NCBI GenBank assembly: GCA_965153355.1
Contig: OZ231128.1
Location: forward strand, 19,778,001 to 19,842,000
Direction: 5' to 3'
DNA: 64,000 nucleotides
From: Flaccisagitta enflata
Taxonomy: Eukaryota; Chaetognatha; Sagittoidea; Aphragmophora
Made by a program: the position numbers and the translations under genes. The notes beneath the pieces are model-generated. The model saw nothing but the letters and a program-made list of their open reading frames with translations, did not search any database and had not been told where the DNA came from. Positions 10,519 to 23,592 of this stretch are shown piece by piece (within the stretch, counting starts at the first letter, position 1; every line of letters starts with the position of its first letter).

Positions 10519-11218
10519 TTTTTGGGCAGCGGCCCCAAAGGGCCGATGTCCTGTAGGACACAGGGGTGAATTTCTTTACATCCGTCCGTACGTACGTACG
10601 TACGTCCGTCCGTCCGTCCCCCCCCCTTGGAAGCTTCTCAAGCCTCTCAGGCCTCATATCCGGCCTCTCAGGCCTCAAATCTGGCCTCTCAGGCCTCAAA
10701 TCCAGCCTCTCAGGTCTCAAATCCAGCCTCTCAGGCCTTAATCCAGCCCCTCAGGCCTCAAATCTAGCCTCTCAGGCCTCAAATCCAGCCTGTCAGGCCT
10801 CAAATCCAGCCTCTCAGGCCTTAAATCCAGCCTCTCAGGCCTCAAATCCAGCCTCTCAGGCCTCAAATCCGGCCTCTCAGGCCTCAAATCCAGCCTCTTG
10901 GGCCTCATATTCAGCCTCTTGGGCCTCAAATCCAACCTTTTGGGCCTCATTCCAGCCTCTTGGGCCTTAAATCCAGCCTCTCAGACCTCAAGTTCCCATT
11001 GAATAACAAAAATTGAAAAAAAAAATGCAAAATTCCCAATGAATATCAGGGAAAATTATCCCAAATGTGCCCTCTCAGGACGTAAGGAAATTCACCCCTG
11101 TGTCCTACAGGACATCGGCCCTTTGGGGCCGCTGCCCTGCTCTCACTCCACTTCAGCTAATCACTCCAAGCAGGGCATCGGGTACCGCTGACCATGTGCG
11201 ATCCTTGGATGACTTGTT
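10519..11218 (-). mobile_element. Family G dispersed element, copy 2
   Basis: The layout matches copy 1: arms at 10524-10570 and 11091-11137, with a 21-bp minisatellite (ggcctcaaatccagcctctca) of about 15 units at 10635-10990. Since 21 is divisible by 3 the array stays open in several frames on both strands, giving LKSSLSG- or RLDLRPE-like peptides that are not a gene. Its 5' end abuts the 3' end of copy 3. Confidence 0.78.
10635..10990. repeat. 21-bp minisatellite
   Basis: Tandem units of ggcctcaaatccagcctctca with few mismatches. Confidence 0.93.
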
Positions 11219-11221
11219 TTC

Positions 11222-11795
11222 CTTTTTGGGCAGCGGCCCCAAAGGGCCGATGTCCTGTAGGACACAGGGGGTAATTTCCAGACGTCCGTCCGTCCGTCCG
11301 TCCTTCCGTCCGTCCCCCCCCCCTGGTTGGCCATCGAGGCCTAAAATCCTCACTCTCAGGCCTGATTTAGGCCCTCTAAGCCCTCAAATCAGCCCTCCAG
11401 GCCTCAAATCAGCCCTCCAGACCTCTAATCAGCTCTCCAGGCCTCAAATCAGCTCTAAAATCAGTTATCCAGGCCTTAAATATGCTCTCCAGCCCAAAAA
11501 TCAGCACTCCAGGCCTCAAATCAGCCCTCCAGGCCTCCAATCTGCCCCTAATGCCTTAAGCTTACCCCTGGATCTCATATCTAATCTTCAGGCCTAAAAT
11601 CTTCCCCCTAAACCTCAAATCCCTCTTAGGCCTGATATATTCCCCCTCAGGATGTCTGGAAATTACCCCCTGTGTCCTACAGGACATCGGCCCTTTGGGG
11701 CCGCTGCCCTGCTCTAAGTCCACTACTTCACTTGATCACTCCAAGCAGGGCATCGGGTGCCGCTGACCATGTGCGATCCTTGGATGACTAGTTTT
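11222..11795 (-). mobile_element. Family G dispersed element, copy 3
   Basis: Arms lie at 11228-11274 and 11662-11710. The internal minisatellite (11340-11640) is more diverged (ggcctcaaatcagccctcca). Its 3' end follows the 5' end of copy 2 within a few bases, a head-to-tail pair. Confidence 0.75.
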
Positions 11796-11827
11796 CTTTC
11801 TGTTCCTTGCTGACTTCTCTTCGGCTT

Positions 11828-12171
<344 letters not shown>

Positions 12172-12189
12172 CACATTCTTACCCACATC

Positions 12190-13429
12190 TTCTTATCGTT
12201 CAATTCCAAAAACAAAATCTGCAAAATTCCATTTGAGTGTTCTCGCGTAAAAGTCTAAGTTTGCATAGAAACGCACAAAATAAAAAAAATAAACACATGG
12301 CTCTGTTCTACATTCACTAGAGATCACAGCTATGTTCTTGGAAATGCAAAATTTGACTCGTAGAGGCTGTCTTAGACTTTTACGTCCAAGAAATAATATT
12401 TTCTACAGCTGTCACCCCTGGTCTTTTTTCTGGAGTAAGGTCAAGATAAGCGGAAAAAAACTTTCGGGAGGGTAAATTTTTGAGACCTAATGATGGTCAG
12501 GGTTCCAACTGACAAAGGTTAAAAGGCGGTTTTGTGTTTGAGTGAGTTATGATGATACAATACATCTAAATTCCCTGATTTCTCTGAATATGCAAATTGG
12601 CTTCGCAACCAGAGGGAGGTACATATTTTTAGGGATTTTTTCATTTTTGGCTGGGAGTAAATACCAGCAAACAAAAGTAGTCATACCGTAGGTCTATGGC
12701 ACCATCCATGACCGATTATTTTGTCTCCGGGTCTATATCATACAAAGAAAATATGATATCACACTCAAGTGGAAGGAAGATATCGCAACGCTAGATTCTC
12801 TCTTTGGTGGCATTTCCCAAATAGTTTTTTGCTATTTCTTTCTTATTCCTTGACTTGGAATTGGTTCAAGCATGTCGATGGGTACCTGGGCTATTCCCCC
12901 ACCGGTGTAAAGGATGAAGAGAACAAAACGGAAACGCTCTAAGTGTGTTTTACACCTAAAAAATGGATGAAAATGATGTTTTTTGATTGTTTGCTTTGCG
13001 ACTTTTAAAAACAGGTTAAATTAACTATAAATACGTATTAAAAGCGTTTTTAATACGCTTTTAATACGTTTACAAAAGACTTTAAAGACGTACATGCAAC
13101 TCCCTAGACAAAAGCTTTGTCACTCGTAATATTATCATGGAAAAAAAATGTTTCTTTTTTTTTTTTTGATGAAAGTGATAGTATTTTTAAAAGATGACAA
13201 AAAAAGCAAGAAAAGGGCAAAAAATGACAAAAATGACAAAAATCATAAAAATGGCAAAAAATGACAAAAAATGACAAAAAATGACAAGAAATGACAAGAA
13301 ATGACAAGAAATGACATGAAATGAAAAAAATGATATTTCTTATATTTATTATGTGATTTTACAATATCACAAAATGATAAATCCTTCAGGTGATTTTTGT
13401 CCAATTTTGAGTCGCTCTCAGAACATAGT
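12190..13429. other. Intergenic DNA with a TGACAAAAA-type tandem
   Basis: Unique sequence with no gene. A palindrome sits at 13,035-13,070 (aaagcgtttttaatacgcttt). An imperfect 10-11 bp tandem (aaaaatgacaa) runs from 13,195 to 13,325. Confidence 0.5.
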
Positions 13430-13508
13430 GGGATGGACGGACAGAAGGATGGATGGACGGACGGACGGACAAAGCCTTTTACAGAGTTGCGTGTCCGCGA
13501 CTAAAAAA
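13430..13508 (+). mobile_element. 3' end of a HINE-like element
   Basis: A GGAC microsatellite, then acaaagccttttacagag and the hairpin GTTGCGTGTCCGCGAC plus TAAAAAA. No clear 5' end is found upstream. Confidence 0.65.
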
Positions 13509-13859
13509 GATTCTTTCAATTGATGATCATCAAGTTTTGTGGCTTTTTTTCGCAGTTGCCGGGGTTTTGAACAAAATGTGTGTTGATTTTTGTAGACGTC
13601 GTTTTTGCATTGCTGGAATTACAAAAACGATATGTGCTACGATTGAATTGACAGTTTTGACACGTTGGATTTTCCTAAGTGCTTTGCATTTGTTTCAATA
13701 GATTTCAACAATGATCGTAATTAAGGACTTCTGCTTAGCATTGAATGAATCTTCGAGTTCGAATCTGAATGAGTCATTTCCAAAGACACTAAACTGATAG
13801 GAAAGAAAACTTGTTTAACTTGAAATTGTGTAATGCGTGTATAATTCCATTTTATCTTT
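13509..13859. other. Intergenic, nothing recognised
   Basis: Unique sequence. An open stretch near 13453-13701 starts in the microsatellite and resembles no family I know. Confidence 0.4.
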
Positions 13860-14190
13860 TTAGATGCGTCCGTCAGGAACGCATCTCTATAAGAGGGTCT
13901 GTCCGTCGGTCCGTCGGTCCGTCGGTCCGTCCGTCGGTCCGTCCGTCGGTCCGTCCGTCGGTCCGTCCGTAACACCTGTGCGAAAACCGCGTTTCTCGGC
14001 TGAAATAGGCCAGGGTGAGATCCTGTACTGAATCAAATAATCAACAAACGTGTTTTGAGAGCCCCCTTCACTATTCTGTCGCTTCATCTGTCTGTCCATC
14101 GTTATCTCCATATACATCTCACATATTTAGTCAATACACGCAGAGACACAGTCCGGACGCATCGTTGCCCGGTCGGGCTTGTTATTTTTA
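13860..14190 (-). mobile_element. HINE-like element, family C, intact
   Basis: On the minus strand it starts AACAAGCCCGACCGGGCAAC. The 5' word GATGCGTCC (complement of 14155-14163) is exactly complementary to GGACGCATC at the 3' end (complement of 13863-13871). A long (GGACCGAC)n core is present. The sister copy at 23,593 shares the middle, including a ttgagagccccctt-like block and tctccatatat. Confidence 0.8.
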
Positions 14191-14191
14191 T

Positions 14192-14257
14192 ATGCGTCCT
14201 CGCATCTTTATAAAAGGCATTGTCCGTCCGCATGTCTGTCCGTTTTTTTTTTTACTT

Positions 14258-14260
<3 letters not shown>
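14192..14260 (-). mobile_element. 3' end of a second family C element
   Basis: tatgcgtcctcgcatc plus tttataaaaggc and a GTCC core directly follow the previous element's 5' end. The remainder is replaced by the (TC)n array. Confidence 0.55.
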
Positions 14261-14262
<2 letters not shown>

Positions 14263-14348
<86 letters not shown>

Positions 14349-14367
14349 TTCTTTCTCTCTCTCTTTC

Positions 14368-14457
<90 letters not shown>

Positions 14458-14458
14458 A
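14263..14458. repeat. (TC)n microsatellite
   Basis: Nearly pure TC array. Confidence 0.97.
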
Positions 14459-14467
14459 ATCTCTCTA

Positions 14468-15426
<959 letters not shown>

Positions 15427-15462
15427 CCCATCTCAAATCAAACTAGCATCAATTATGAACAA

Positions 15463-15625
15463 GGCTGGATACACGCCAAGACAGTCGCGGACGGTTGGGC
15501 AGGGGCTGTGACGCAAAAAACGCTTGTAATAAAAAAATGTTATGGAGAGATGAATGGACAGAATGACGGACGTACGGACCGACAAGGCAAAGTTTAAGAG
15601 TTGCGTGTCAGCGCTTTAAAAATGA
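15463..15625 (+). mobile_element. HINE-like element, family A, decayed
   Basis: It starts aacaaggctggatacacgcc. The 5' word GTCGCGGAC survives, but the 3' partner is degraded to GTCAGCGCT before TTTAAAAA. The usual gttgggcagggg block follows the 5' word. Confidence 0.65.
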
Positions 15626-16330
15626 ATGTCATTCTGCAACAAACTTGTTTTTTGAAAAAGACTTTACCATTTGAGTAAATTCCCCTATTAAACTGCTCCA
15701 CCACTTTTTTTTGTTGATCTGACACTCCACCGAACTGCCACTACATCCACTACAAATACCACGCAAATAAAAAAAAAACAAAAAAAAAAAAAAAAAAAAT
15801 AAATTGTTCCAAATTTTTTTGTACAACAGTTTTAAAGATTTTTTTATTCAATCTAGACCAATCCCAGGTCTGTATCTCAAACCGTTTAAAAGTTACAGCC
15901 TTTCAAAGTCAACCACTCTTTTAAGAACATGAAAATAAATCAATCATTGAAAAAAATTGTTTGTCATTTCTATATCCAATGATAAGGCTTGAAAAAAGTT
16001 TTTTAAGCATTTTTGAGACAATGTAATTTTGAAGATACTAAAATCTTCTTTCATTCTGGACCAATCCCAAGTCTGTACAGTACCTTCCGAGCAAACCCGG
16101 CTAAAACTGGAGGATTAATTTTTGTTACTTCAATTTCATATCCCAAACTTCATTTTGTGTATCTTAATTAAAAGATGCTTAATTCCTTGAAGATATTTTG
16201 CTGTCAAAAAAAATAACTCATGAAATCAAAGTGCATGACGACATTAATCTGGAGCGCTCTAACCCAAACCATTGGATTCAGCAGAAAATTTTACCTGTCC
16301 TAGACAACAAGAGCAGGTCAATAAGACAAT
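15626..16330. other. AT-rich intergenic DNA
   Basis: A poly-A tract is at 15768-15800. Two related phrases (tctagaccaatcccaggtctgtat and ctggaccaatcccaagtctgta) near 15853 and 16057 suggest an old duplication. No gene is seen. Confidence 0.45.
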
Positions 16331-16332
16331 TA

Positions 16333-16676
16333 CCGTATTTGCTCCGTTTAATGCCCCCCCTCCATTTAACGCCCCCCCCCATTTTTCCAATGAGCATTTG
16401 TTATTTTATAAAGAATTTATTAAAGATCAATGAAGAAAAACTGATGAAATATATTGATAACAGTCTTTATCTTTAAACATCATAGGGGAGGGACAAAATT
16501 TTGGATACAGTATATGAACTGAAGTATGCTTTTACCAAGAAATAAAAGGATATTGAAGAATAAATTGAAAAACCAAGTATTCTTGATTGTAAAAGGGGGC
16601 GCTAATTGTAGCGCAAACTGACAATGTTGAATTTCAATTTCAAAAGCACCCGGGGCGCTAATTGGAGCAAATGCGG
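16333..16676. mobile_element. MITE with CCGTATTTGCTCC ends and TA duplication
   Basis: TA|CCGTATTTGCTCC at the left and GGAGCAAATGCGG|TA at the right. Subterminal C-runs face gggggcgctaatt motifs. No transposase frame. The gcgctaatt motif is shared with the MITE at 43,752-43,926 and 54,886-55,066. Confidence 0.8.
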
Positions 16677-16920
16677 TATTACAGATTTTGCGGCTATTTA
16701 AAGTTTTTTAGGACAATTGTCCTAAATTATTTTAATACAATTGTGAAAATGATTTTTGACTGTTTTTACTCTCTCTTTTTACCATGCATAAACGCCTTAG
16801 GATTAAGAACTTTTTCTTTTTGATCCTGAAAGCTTAACAGCGGGGTTTTCCAATGGTGCAAATTTGACTTGAAACCAGTGAGAAAATAGCTGAATGCGTC
16901 TTTTACATTGATCCGCGTGG
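16677..16920. other. Short intergenic stretch
   Basis: AT-rich, nothing recognised. Confidence 0.4.
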
Positions 16921-16923
16921 TAA

Positions 16924-17140
16924 CTTAAGTCGCAGACACGCAGACTCGATCTACACCTTGCAGTATCAGTCTGTCGGTTTTTCCATCACAATCATGAAAT
17001 GCAGTCTTTTCAGGTCTTGTTTTCTTCTTATAGGTCAATGTAAGGCATGAAATACCATTATACTGAAGCTTTGTTGTACTCTAGTACTGCCTTTGCCCAC
17101 CCGTCTGCGACTTTTGCCCTGTCTTGCCCTTGGGCTTGTA
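16924..17140 (-). mobile_element. HINE-like element with GTCGCAGAC/GTCTGCGAC pair
   Basis: On the minus strand the start is tacaagcccaagggcaagac. The 5' word GTCGCAGAC (complement of 17103-17111) is exactly complementary to GTCTGCGAC in the 3' hairpin (complement of 16929-16937). Relative to GTCGCGGAC copies, one base has changed at both ends in a compensating way. Confidence 0.75.
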
Positions 17141-17252
17141 TTCCAAACTCTTCCCTCATTGCATTGATTGCTCTAACAAGGATCATCATATCCATTCTGA
17201 GTCAATTCTAATCCAGTCATCGGCTATTGATTGTTACTTGTAGGGGCAATAT

Positions 17253-17254
17253 CG

Positions 17255-17301
<47 letters not shown>
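17253..17301. repeat. (GTT)n microsatellite
   Basis: About 16 GTT units. Confidence 0.96.
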
Positions 17302-17309
17302 ATTGTTGT

Positions 17310-17640
17310 TTTCTATACATCCGTCTGTCCATCCATACGTCCGTCCTTCCCCCCTCCCCCCAGCATCTCCAGCCTCAAATTCCCATTGAATAACATGGAA
17401 AACTGATAAAATGACAACTTCCCATTGAATAACATGGAAAATCTATGAAAAATGAAAAAAAAATTGAAATCACCCCTGTGTCCTACAGGACATTGGCCCT
17501 TTGGGGCCGCTGCCCTGCTCTCACTCCACTTCTTCAGCTATCACTCCAAAATGAAATGAACGACATTTATTGTACAAGAACAAAGCAAGCATGGCATCGG
17601 GTACCGCTGACTGGGTGCGATCCTTGGATGACTTGTTATT
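17310..17640 (-). mobile_element. Family G element, 3' arm missing
   Basis: Minus-strand start aacaagtcatccaaggatcg (17640), then the inverted arm (17471-17517), then cccattgaataacatgg repeats, C-run and GTCC microsatellite. The second arm is not found; a GTT array takes its place. About 60 bp inside the 5' part (17545-17590) appear inserted relative to copies 1-3. Confidence 0.65.
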
Positions 17641-17652
17641 GTTTTTGTATTT

Positions 17653-17777
<125 letters not shown>

Positions 17778-17987
17778 TGTTGTTGTGGTCGTTGTTGTTG
17801 TTTTTGTTGTTTATTTATCTATCGTAATACCAGTAACCACTGCAACGATATAGATGATGATAAGATCGATAATCATGCAAACTCGATTCATCGACTCCCT
17901 CGTTTATTCATCGATGACGATGATACCTTCAATCTTTGTATATCATGTTGAGTCTAGTTCGGTGCCAATCTAGAATAGGGTATAAAC

Positions 17988-18032
17988 AAGGCCGGATACA
18001 TGGCAATCCAGTCGCGGATGGTTGGTTTTTTT
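17988..18032 (+). mobile_element. 5' fragment of family A element
   Basis: aacaaggccggatacatggc, then aatccagtcgcggatggttgg. It is truncated after 45 bp. Confidence 0.65.
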
Positions 18033-18098
18033 CTTACCGTTATCAATTGTAAATGAGACTGATTTTGTGTTTGTCCGTCTTTCTGACTGTCTCTCTGA

Positions 18099-18100
<2 letters not shown>

Positions 18101-18188
<88 letters not shown>
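18101..18188. repeat. (TC)n microsatellite
   Basis: About 44 TC units. Confidence 0.97.
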
Positions 18189-18190
<2 letters not shown>

Positions 18191-18916
18191 CTCTGCTCTG
18201 AACACGAGAACGAGATTGTGGTTTAAAAAGGCTACAGGATATTGGTTGATATTGAGATCACTATCCTGTAATGTTGCCTTCCCACAGTATAGTCTATCAT
18301 ATGTTACATCAAGATCTTGATGGACTGCAATAGGCGGGACCGCTCTATCAAGATCCCGCACCAAAATCGGCACATCCATCTGTGCCCCTCCTTTAAAATT
18401 GATATACCAGGTAAGGCGCGGCCACCTAAAAGTAGAATTTCAAAGCCAATATTGATTTGAATAGAAGCCTGAGACAGCCCGACAACATGATCTGCTCGTA
18501 GAATGTTAATTTTCTTGCTTTTTTTCATTTAGGTACAGGCTAATCTATAGGTCGGATTTCGGCCTTGATCTTTTTCTGTCTTAGTCCAGTAGAAGATGGT
18601 CCGACAAGGGAAGCGTCAAGTGGGGTAAGGGGGGGTGATGGATTTTCCCAAAGTTTGACACTGTCATGGTGACAGACAGACTTTTTGAGCAGCAGTTATA
18701 AACTGTAGGGGCCCCCAGACCATCTAAGAGAAATTTTGGGAGTTCCTTAGCATCCTTTTACTGATTTCTATGGGTTACGGATTAGTGGGAAATGATCTGA
18801 GATGCGATCAAGGCCCGAGTAGCTCACTCACTATGGTCCCTCCCTAGTAGGGCAGTTGAAAAAAGTAAAAGGTGGAGACAGAGGAGATAATAAGAAAGGA
18901 AATAAACCCCCTCCTC

Positions 18917-18918
<2 letters not shown>
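18189..18918. other. Intergenic DNA
   Basis: Contains the block shared with the 14.5-15.2 kb duplication (near 18352, opposite strand). No gene is seen. Confidence 0.45.

Positions 18919-19011
<93 letters not shown>
18919..19011. repeat. (CA)n microsatellite
   Basis: About 46 CA units. Confidence 0.98.
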
Positions 19012-19013
<2 letters not shown>

Positions 19014-19080
19014 GCGGCATCTTGCTTGCACCTTTCACAATTTCCTAATCAAGCGTGATGACTAAACGAGTCCGTAACTT

Positions 19081-19366
19081 AAACAAGTGACGCGGGGTTC
19101 ACAATATCGTTGCAAACGGATGGGCAGGGGCATACAATCCCCAGGGCCCATTCCGTATCCTCTCCCACCCCGCACAAACACACAAGCGATCTTAACTGTA
19201 GCATTATGAATGCGCGTTATCACTTTATCGACTCAATCATCATGGACCTACAGACCAACCAACCAAAGGACCAACGGATCGGTGGACCGACAGACCGACG
19301 GACTGACGGACTAACGGACCGACGGACCGACGGAAAAAGCCTCTTACGGAGTTGCGTGTCCGCAAA
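19081..19366 (+). mobile_element. HINE-like element, family B
   Basis: Starts aacaagtgacgcggggttc; ends acggagttgcgtgtccgcaa after a long GGACCGAC core. The 5' word is GTTGCAAAC and the 3' word GTCCGCAAA, so pairing is decayed. The CTAAAAA tail is lost. Confidence 0.7.
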
Positions 19367-19593
19367 AGACCGCCAAACTCGCTCAAAGTTAGTTTAAACG
19401 GCGGCGAACGTACATTTTATGAACAAACAAGTAATAACACGAGCTCCTAAACTCAAACTCCTTTGTAAGAAGGTAATAAGACCGCGTAAAAATGGGCTTC
19501 CTCCCAATGGAGAACTTTGGAGTCTATAAGAGAACAAAGGAGACGCCTTTATATTGGCCGACCATAAAGGAATGAATGAGAAAGAGACAGGCT

Positions 19594-19596
<3 letters not shown>

Positions 19597-19649
<53 letters not shown>

Positions 19650-19982
19650 AAGAGAGAGAGTGAGGCGGATACTGAGATACAGAAACAGAAACCGAGACAG
19701 ACAGACATGGACAGAAATAGACAAAGACTGACAGACAGACAGACAGATAGACAGACACATGGACACATAGACACACAGACAGACACACAGACACACAGAC
19801 ACACAGACAGATAGACATAGCGGCAGACTGAAATATAGATACTGACAGATTGAATAGAACAACACTAAAACAACAGCAATAACAACAACGACAACAACGG
19901 CAGCATCAACAACACCAAAAAATAATGACAACAACGACGACAACAACAACAACGACAACGATAGCATCAGAAAAACACCACC

Positions 19983-20067
<85 letters not shown>

Positions 20068-20152
20068 GCAACAACAACAACGACAACAACAACAACAACA
20101 ACAACAACAACAGCAACAACAACAACAACAACAACAACAGCAACAACGACAA
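19597..20152. repeat. Compound array (GA)n - (CAGA)n - (CAA)n
   Basis: GA units 19597-19660, ACAGACAG/ACACAGAC units 19690-19820, and CAA units 19866-20152 (pure from about 19980). The CAA part translates as poly-Q, poly-L or poly-C and is not a gene. Confidence 0.96.
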
Positions 20153-20500
20153 CTAGTCATTAAGAGACCGAACGAGGGTGGAAGAAACCCAGAGCTATAA
20201 AGGAAGTTCCATAACCATTTGAGTTTGTGAGGAGATAGAATTGGTTTTAGGGGTCGGTGACCGGTGGAAGCTCAGAGAAGTTTGGTGTGTTAACGTAATG
20301 TGGGGTTTCCTTGAAGTCGAAGGTGTGGAAGAACGCGGGGTCACAAACTTACAGTATCGCCACGCAGGAGGAGGGGGGTTGCGGAAAAGGGGGGAAAGGG
20401 GTAAGTGAACCAACGGTCTGGTTGATCGTTTATTTTTCGAGTGTGATAGGGTAGTGGTCCATTTTCATGCCGCCTTCACCGTCTTCACCTCCATTTTATA
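20153..20500. other. Intergenic DNA
   Basis: No recognised feature. The stretch gaacgcggggtcacaaacttacagtatcg near 20332 is a decayed family B 5' block. Confidence 0.45.
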
Positions 20501-20501
20501 T

Positions 20502-20592
20502 TATATAATATAATATGATATAATATAATATAATATAATATAATATAATATAATATAATATAATATAATATAATATAATATAATATAATATG
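20502..20592. repeat. (TATAA)n microsatellite
   Basis: About 18 units of a 5-bp AT motif. Confidence 0.97.
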
Positions 20593-21590
20593 ATATTTAG
20601 TACAAGTAGTAGAAGCTATCTCATCAACCAAACCAGTAGTGGTTAACCGCTTCTGCATCCCTGATTTTCCTATCGCTGCTCTTTCCTTGTGAAAGGTGAC
20701 CACTGAAGTTGACATTGTTTACGCTGTGATAATTATCTTGATTAATCGTGAAAGGCAAATCATTTTTGAAGGCGAGCATATATGAGAGTATGTAACGAGG
20801 GTCAAATTTGCGTGATTTATGAACCATTTTTAGGAGGGTTTTAGGGGATGTGATTTTTTACCCCTACAGCCGACAGCCAATGGCCTGATAAATGATGACA
20901 ACGAGATTACGTGATATTGGGAATAAAAGAGGGAAAGGGAAGAGGAAAATGAAATGGTAGAGCGCAAAAGAGAAGAGAAACAAATAGAGGAGAAGAGATC
21001 GAGAGAAGAAGGATAAAGAGAATAAGGAGAAGGAGTAAAGAGAATAAGAGAAGAGAATAATAAAAGCAAAGATAGGAATTGTAAAAGAGAATTGGAAGGA
21101 AGGGAGCGATAAGAAAAGCAAAGAGAAGAAAGAAAAGAGTACCAAAGCCAGAAAAGAGGAGAAAAGAGAAAGAGAAGAAGGAAAGAGAAAAGTTAAAAGC
21201 AAAGGAGGGAGTTGTATAAGCGAATTAGAAAAAGGAAGCGATACGAAAAGCAAACAAGAGAAAAAAAAAGAGAACAGAAGACAGAAAATTTGATATGAAA
21301 ATAAAATGGTCAACTTAAAAGTTCAACGACTTGAGAATGAAATGTTGTATGAAGTAGGATCCAATTACTTCATGACCTACATCTGCATATAGAGTATTCC
21401 TAACTATATTTTTCTGTATGAGGCACTTAATTAGTCTCCATTTTCAGCAACCATCACAACCATTTTCCAGTCCTGAATGGACAAAAGCAAACTGTGAATT
21501 CTCTCACTTACTTCAACATTTTTTTTAACTATGAATCTTTTTTATCATGTCCTGTCCTGTCCTGGCGTATAGTGACACTGTTACTCGGCG
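20593..21590. other. Intergenic DNA with purine-rich tract
   Basis: Positions 20,920-21,290 are strongly purine-biased (AGAGAA, AAGAGA words), long enough to leave random open frames on the minus strand. No gene is seen. Confidence 0.5.
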
Positions 21591-21943
<353 letters not shown>

Positions 21944-22054
21944 GCGGCCATTATCACGTCCACTCTATTCATTGCGAGGATGGAGCTTCCTTTGCTCGAC
22001 TTTTTATTTCCTGCCACACTCAATTCACCGCCAGCAGAGGTAAAATAAAGGCAG

Positions 22055-22175
22055 AAGTCGAGGCTTAGCATTACCACATCGAAATAAAGGTAGAGGTATC
22101 ACCACACTAAAAAAAAGACTGAAGTTGAGGCTTAGCATTACCACACAAGCACAAGCATTTTATCCTACTAACGAG
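22055..22175. repeat. Short direct repeat
   Basis: The phrase gaggcttagcattaccacac occurs in near-identical form near 22060 and 22127, about 66 bp apart. Confidence 0.6.
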
Positions 22176-22301
22176 CAGTCAACAACGACAACATGCAACA
22201 ACAACAACAACATGCAACAACAACGACAACAAACAACAACAACATGCAACAACGAAATCATGCAACAACAACGACAACATGCAACAACAACGATAACATG
22301 C

Positions 22302-22397
<96 letters not shown>
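22176..22397. repeat. (ACA)n microsatellite
   Basis: CAA/ACA units with regularly spaced ATGCAACAAC interruptions, then a pure array. Confidence 0.97.
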
Positions 22398-22398
<1 letters not shown>

Positions 22399-22562
22399 GG
22401 CTGTTGAATGCAGTTGAATGAGCTGACAGTGTTGGTTCGTTTAGGCCTGGAGCAATCGATTTCCCAAGTTCACCCAGGCTACCATAGATCATCCGGGCCT
22501 TCGTGGCTTTAGTCGGTTCCTCTTAATTCATTTGAGACTCCTGGGTTTCGAGCGTTACACTT

Positions 22563-22768
22563 TTTAGTCGCGTGCTACGCGACTCTACACCCCGCTTTGT
22601 CAGTCCATCGGTCGGTCGGTTGGTCGGTTGGTCCCCTTTTTACTTTTTCGACGTTTTTGAGCTTTTTGAGCATACGGCTCCTGCCCAGATACCCTAGTGA
22701 CCTTCTCCAGCACTGCTTCTGCCCTCCCGCGACTGGGGAAGCCGTGTATCCGGCCTTGTTTTTTATCA
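22563..22768 (-). mobile_element. HINE-like element, family A
   Basis: On the minus strand it starts aacaaggccggatacacggc. The 5' word is GTCGCGGGA. The 3' hairpin is GTCGCG-TAG-CACGCGAC followed by TAAAAA. Only the GTCGCG/CGCGAC core still pairs. Confidence 0.75.
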
Positions 22769-23048
22769 GAACCAAGTTTATAAGAACGTTAGGTTTGAAA
22801 TCCTCAAAAATTTAAGAACATGCTAAGAACATTGGAAGCTTTCATTTGTTCTAAAATATAAGAACATTAGGCTTAAAATTGCATAAATTTAAGAAGATTC
22901 TTAAAAATATTGGAAAGCTTTCTTTTTTCATTGAAAATAATAAACCTGGAATTTGTCATGGTCCTAACATTCCCTAAAAATGTTTGAACCTGCTGCTTTG
23001 TAGGCTCATTAACATTCTCCTTCATTTTCCCCTTATATATAGTTTTTA
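22769..23048. other. AT-rich intergenic DNA
   Basis: Direct repeats of a ttaagaacat-type phrase (taagaacgttag, taagaacattag). No gene. Confidence 0.4.
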
Positions 23049-23050
23049 TA

Positions 23051-23247
23051 GAACAAACGACGCGGGGTCACAATATCGTTGCGGACGGGTGGGCAGGGGC
23101 ATCCAACCCAAATCCACATGCAAACTCCCATCCCACACACAAACATACACACAAAGTATCCAAGATGCTTGTTTCTAACTAATGGACCAAGTGACCGACG
23201 GACGGACGGACAAAGCCTCTTATAGTTGCGTGTCCGCAACTAAAAAG
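23051..23247 (+). mobile_element. HINE-like element, family B, intact
   Basis: Starts AACAAACGACGCGGGGTCAC. GTTGCGGAC (23078-23086) pairs exactly with GTCCGCAAC (23232-23240). The GGAC core is followed by the hairpin and CTAAAAA. Families A and B differ in the first 30 bp but share the 3' end. Confidence 0.8.
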
Positions 23248-23342
23248 CTGGCTTTGTACGCTTCGATTGGTTTCAACGTCAAATGATGCATGATTATTGA
23301 CGAATTACTACTTTTCTCCAAGAAATGCAAAAAAAAAAGAAG

Positions 23343-23480
23343 TTTTTTAGTCGCGTGCACGCGACTCTACACCCCGCTTTGTCCGTCCGTCCGTCGGTCG
23401 GTTGGTCGGTCACATTTTAAGTCATTTTAGAGTATACTAAGTCATTTTGATCATCACATTATTGCATCAAGAAATGTAAG
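23343..23480 (-). mobile_element. 3' half of a HINE-like element
   Basis: TTTTTAGTCGCGTGCACGCGAC at the start, then GTCC core and aagtcattttag-type decamers. The 5' end is not clear. Confidence 0.6.
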
Positions 23481-23592
23481 TTTTCTAAAGAGCTAGGAGC
23501 CAGTGTAACTGTTTAAGTCTGACCACAAAGATTGATCATTTGGTTTTCAGAAAAAAAAGAGACATCTGTCGCAATAAAAACTAAGTCGATGT

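Noticed and set aside
9953-10741. 262-residue frame across family G copies 1 and 2
   Set aside because: It crosses a CTT array, two inverted arms and two minisatellites, so it is a repeat by-product.
10635-10990. CRISPR-like regular repeat
   Set aside because: Units are contiguous 21-mers without unique spacers, in a eukaryotic genome; it is a minisatellite.
12190-13430. Search for tRNA or rRNA genes
   Set aside because: No tRNA-like A/B boxes or rRNA segments were recognised here or elsewhere by eye; this is not a substitute for a covariance search.
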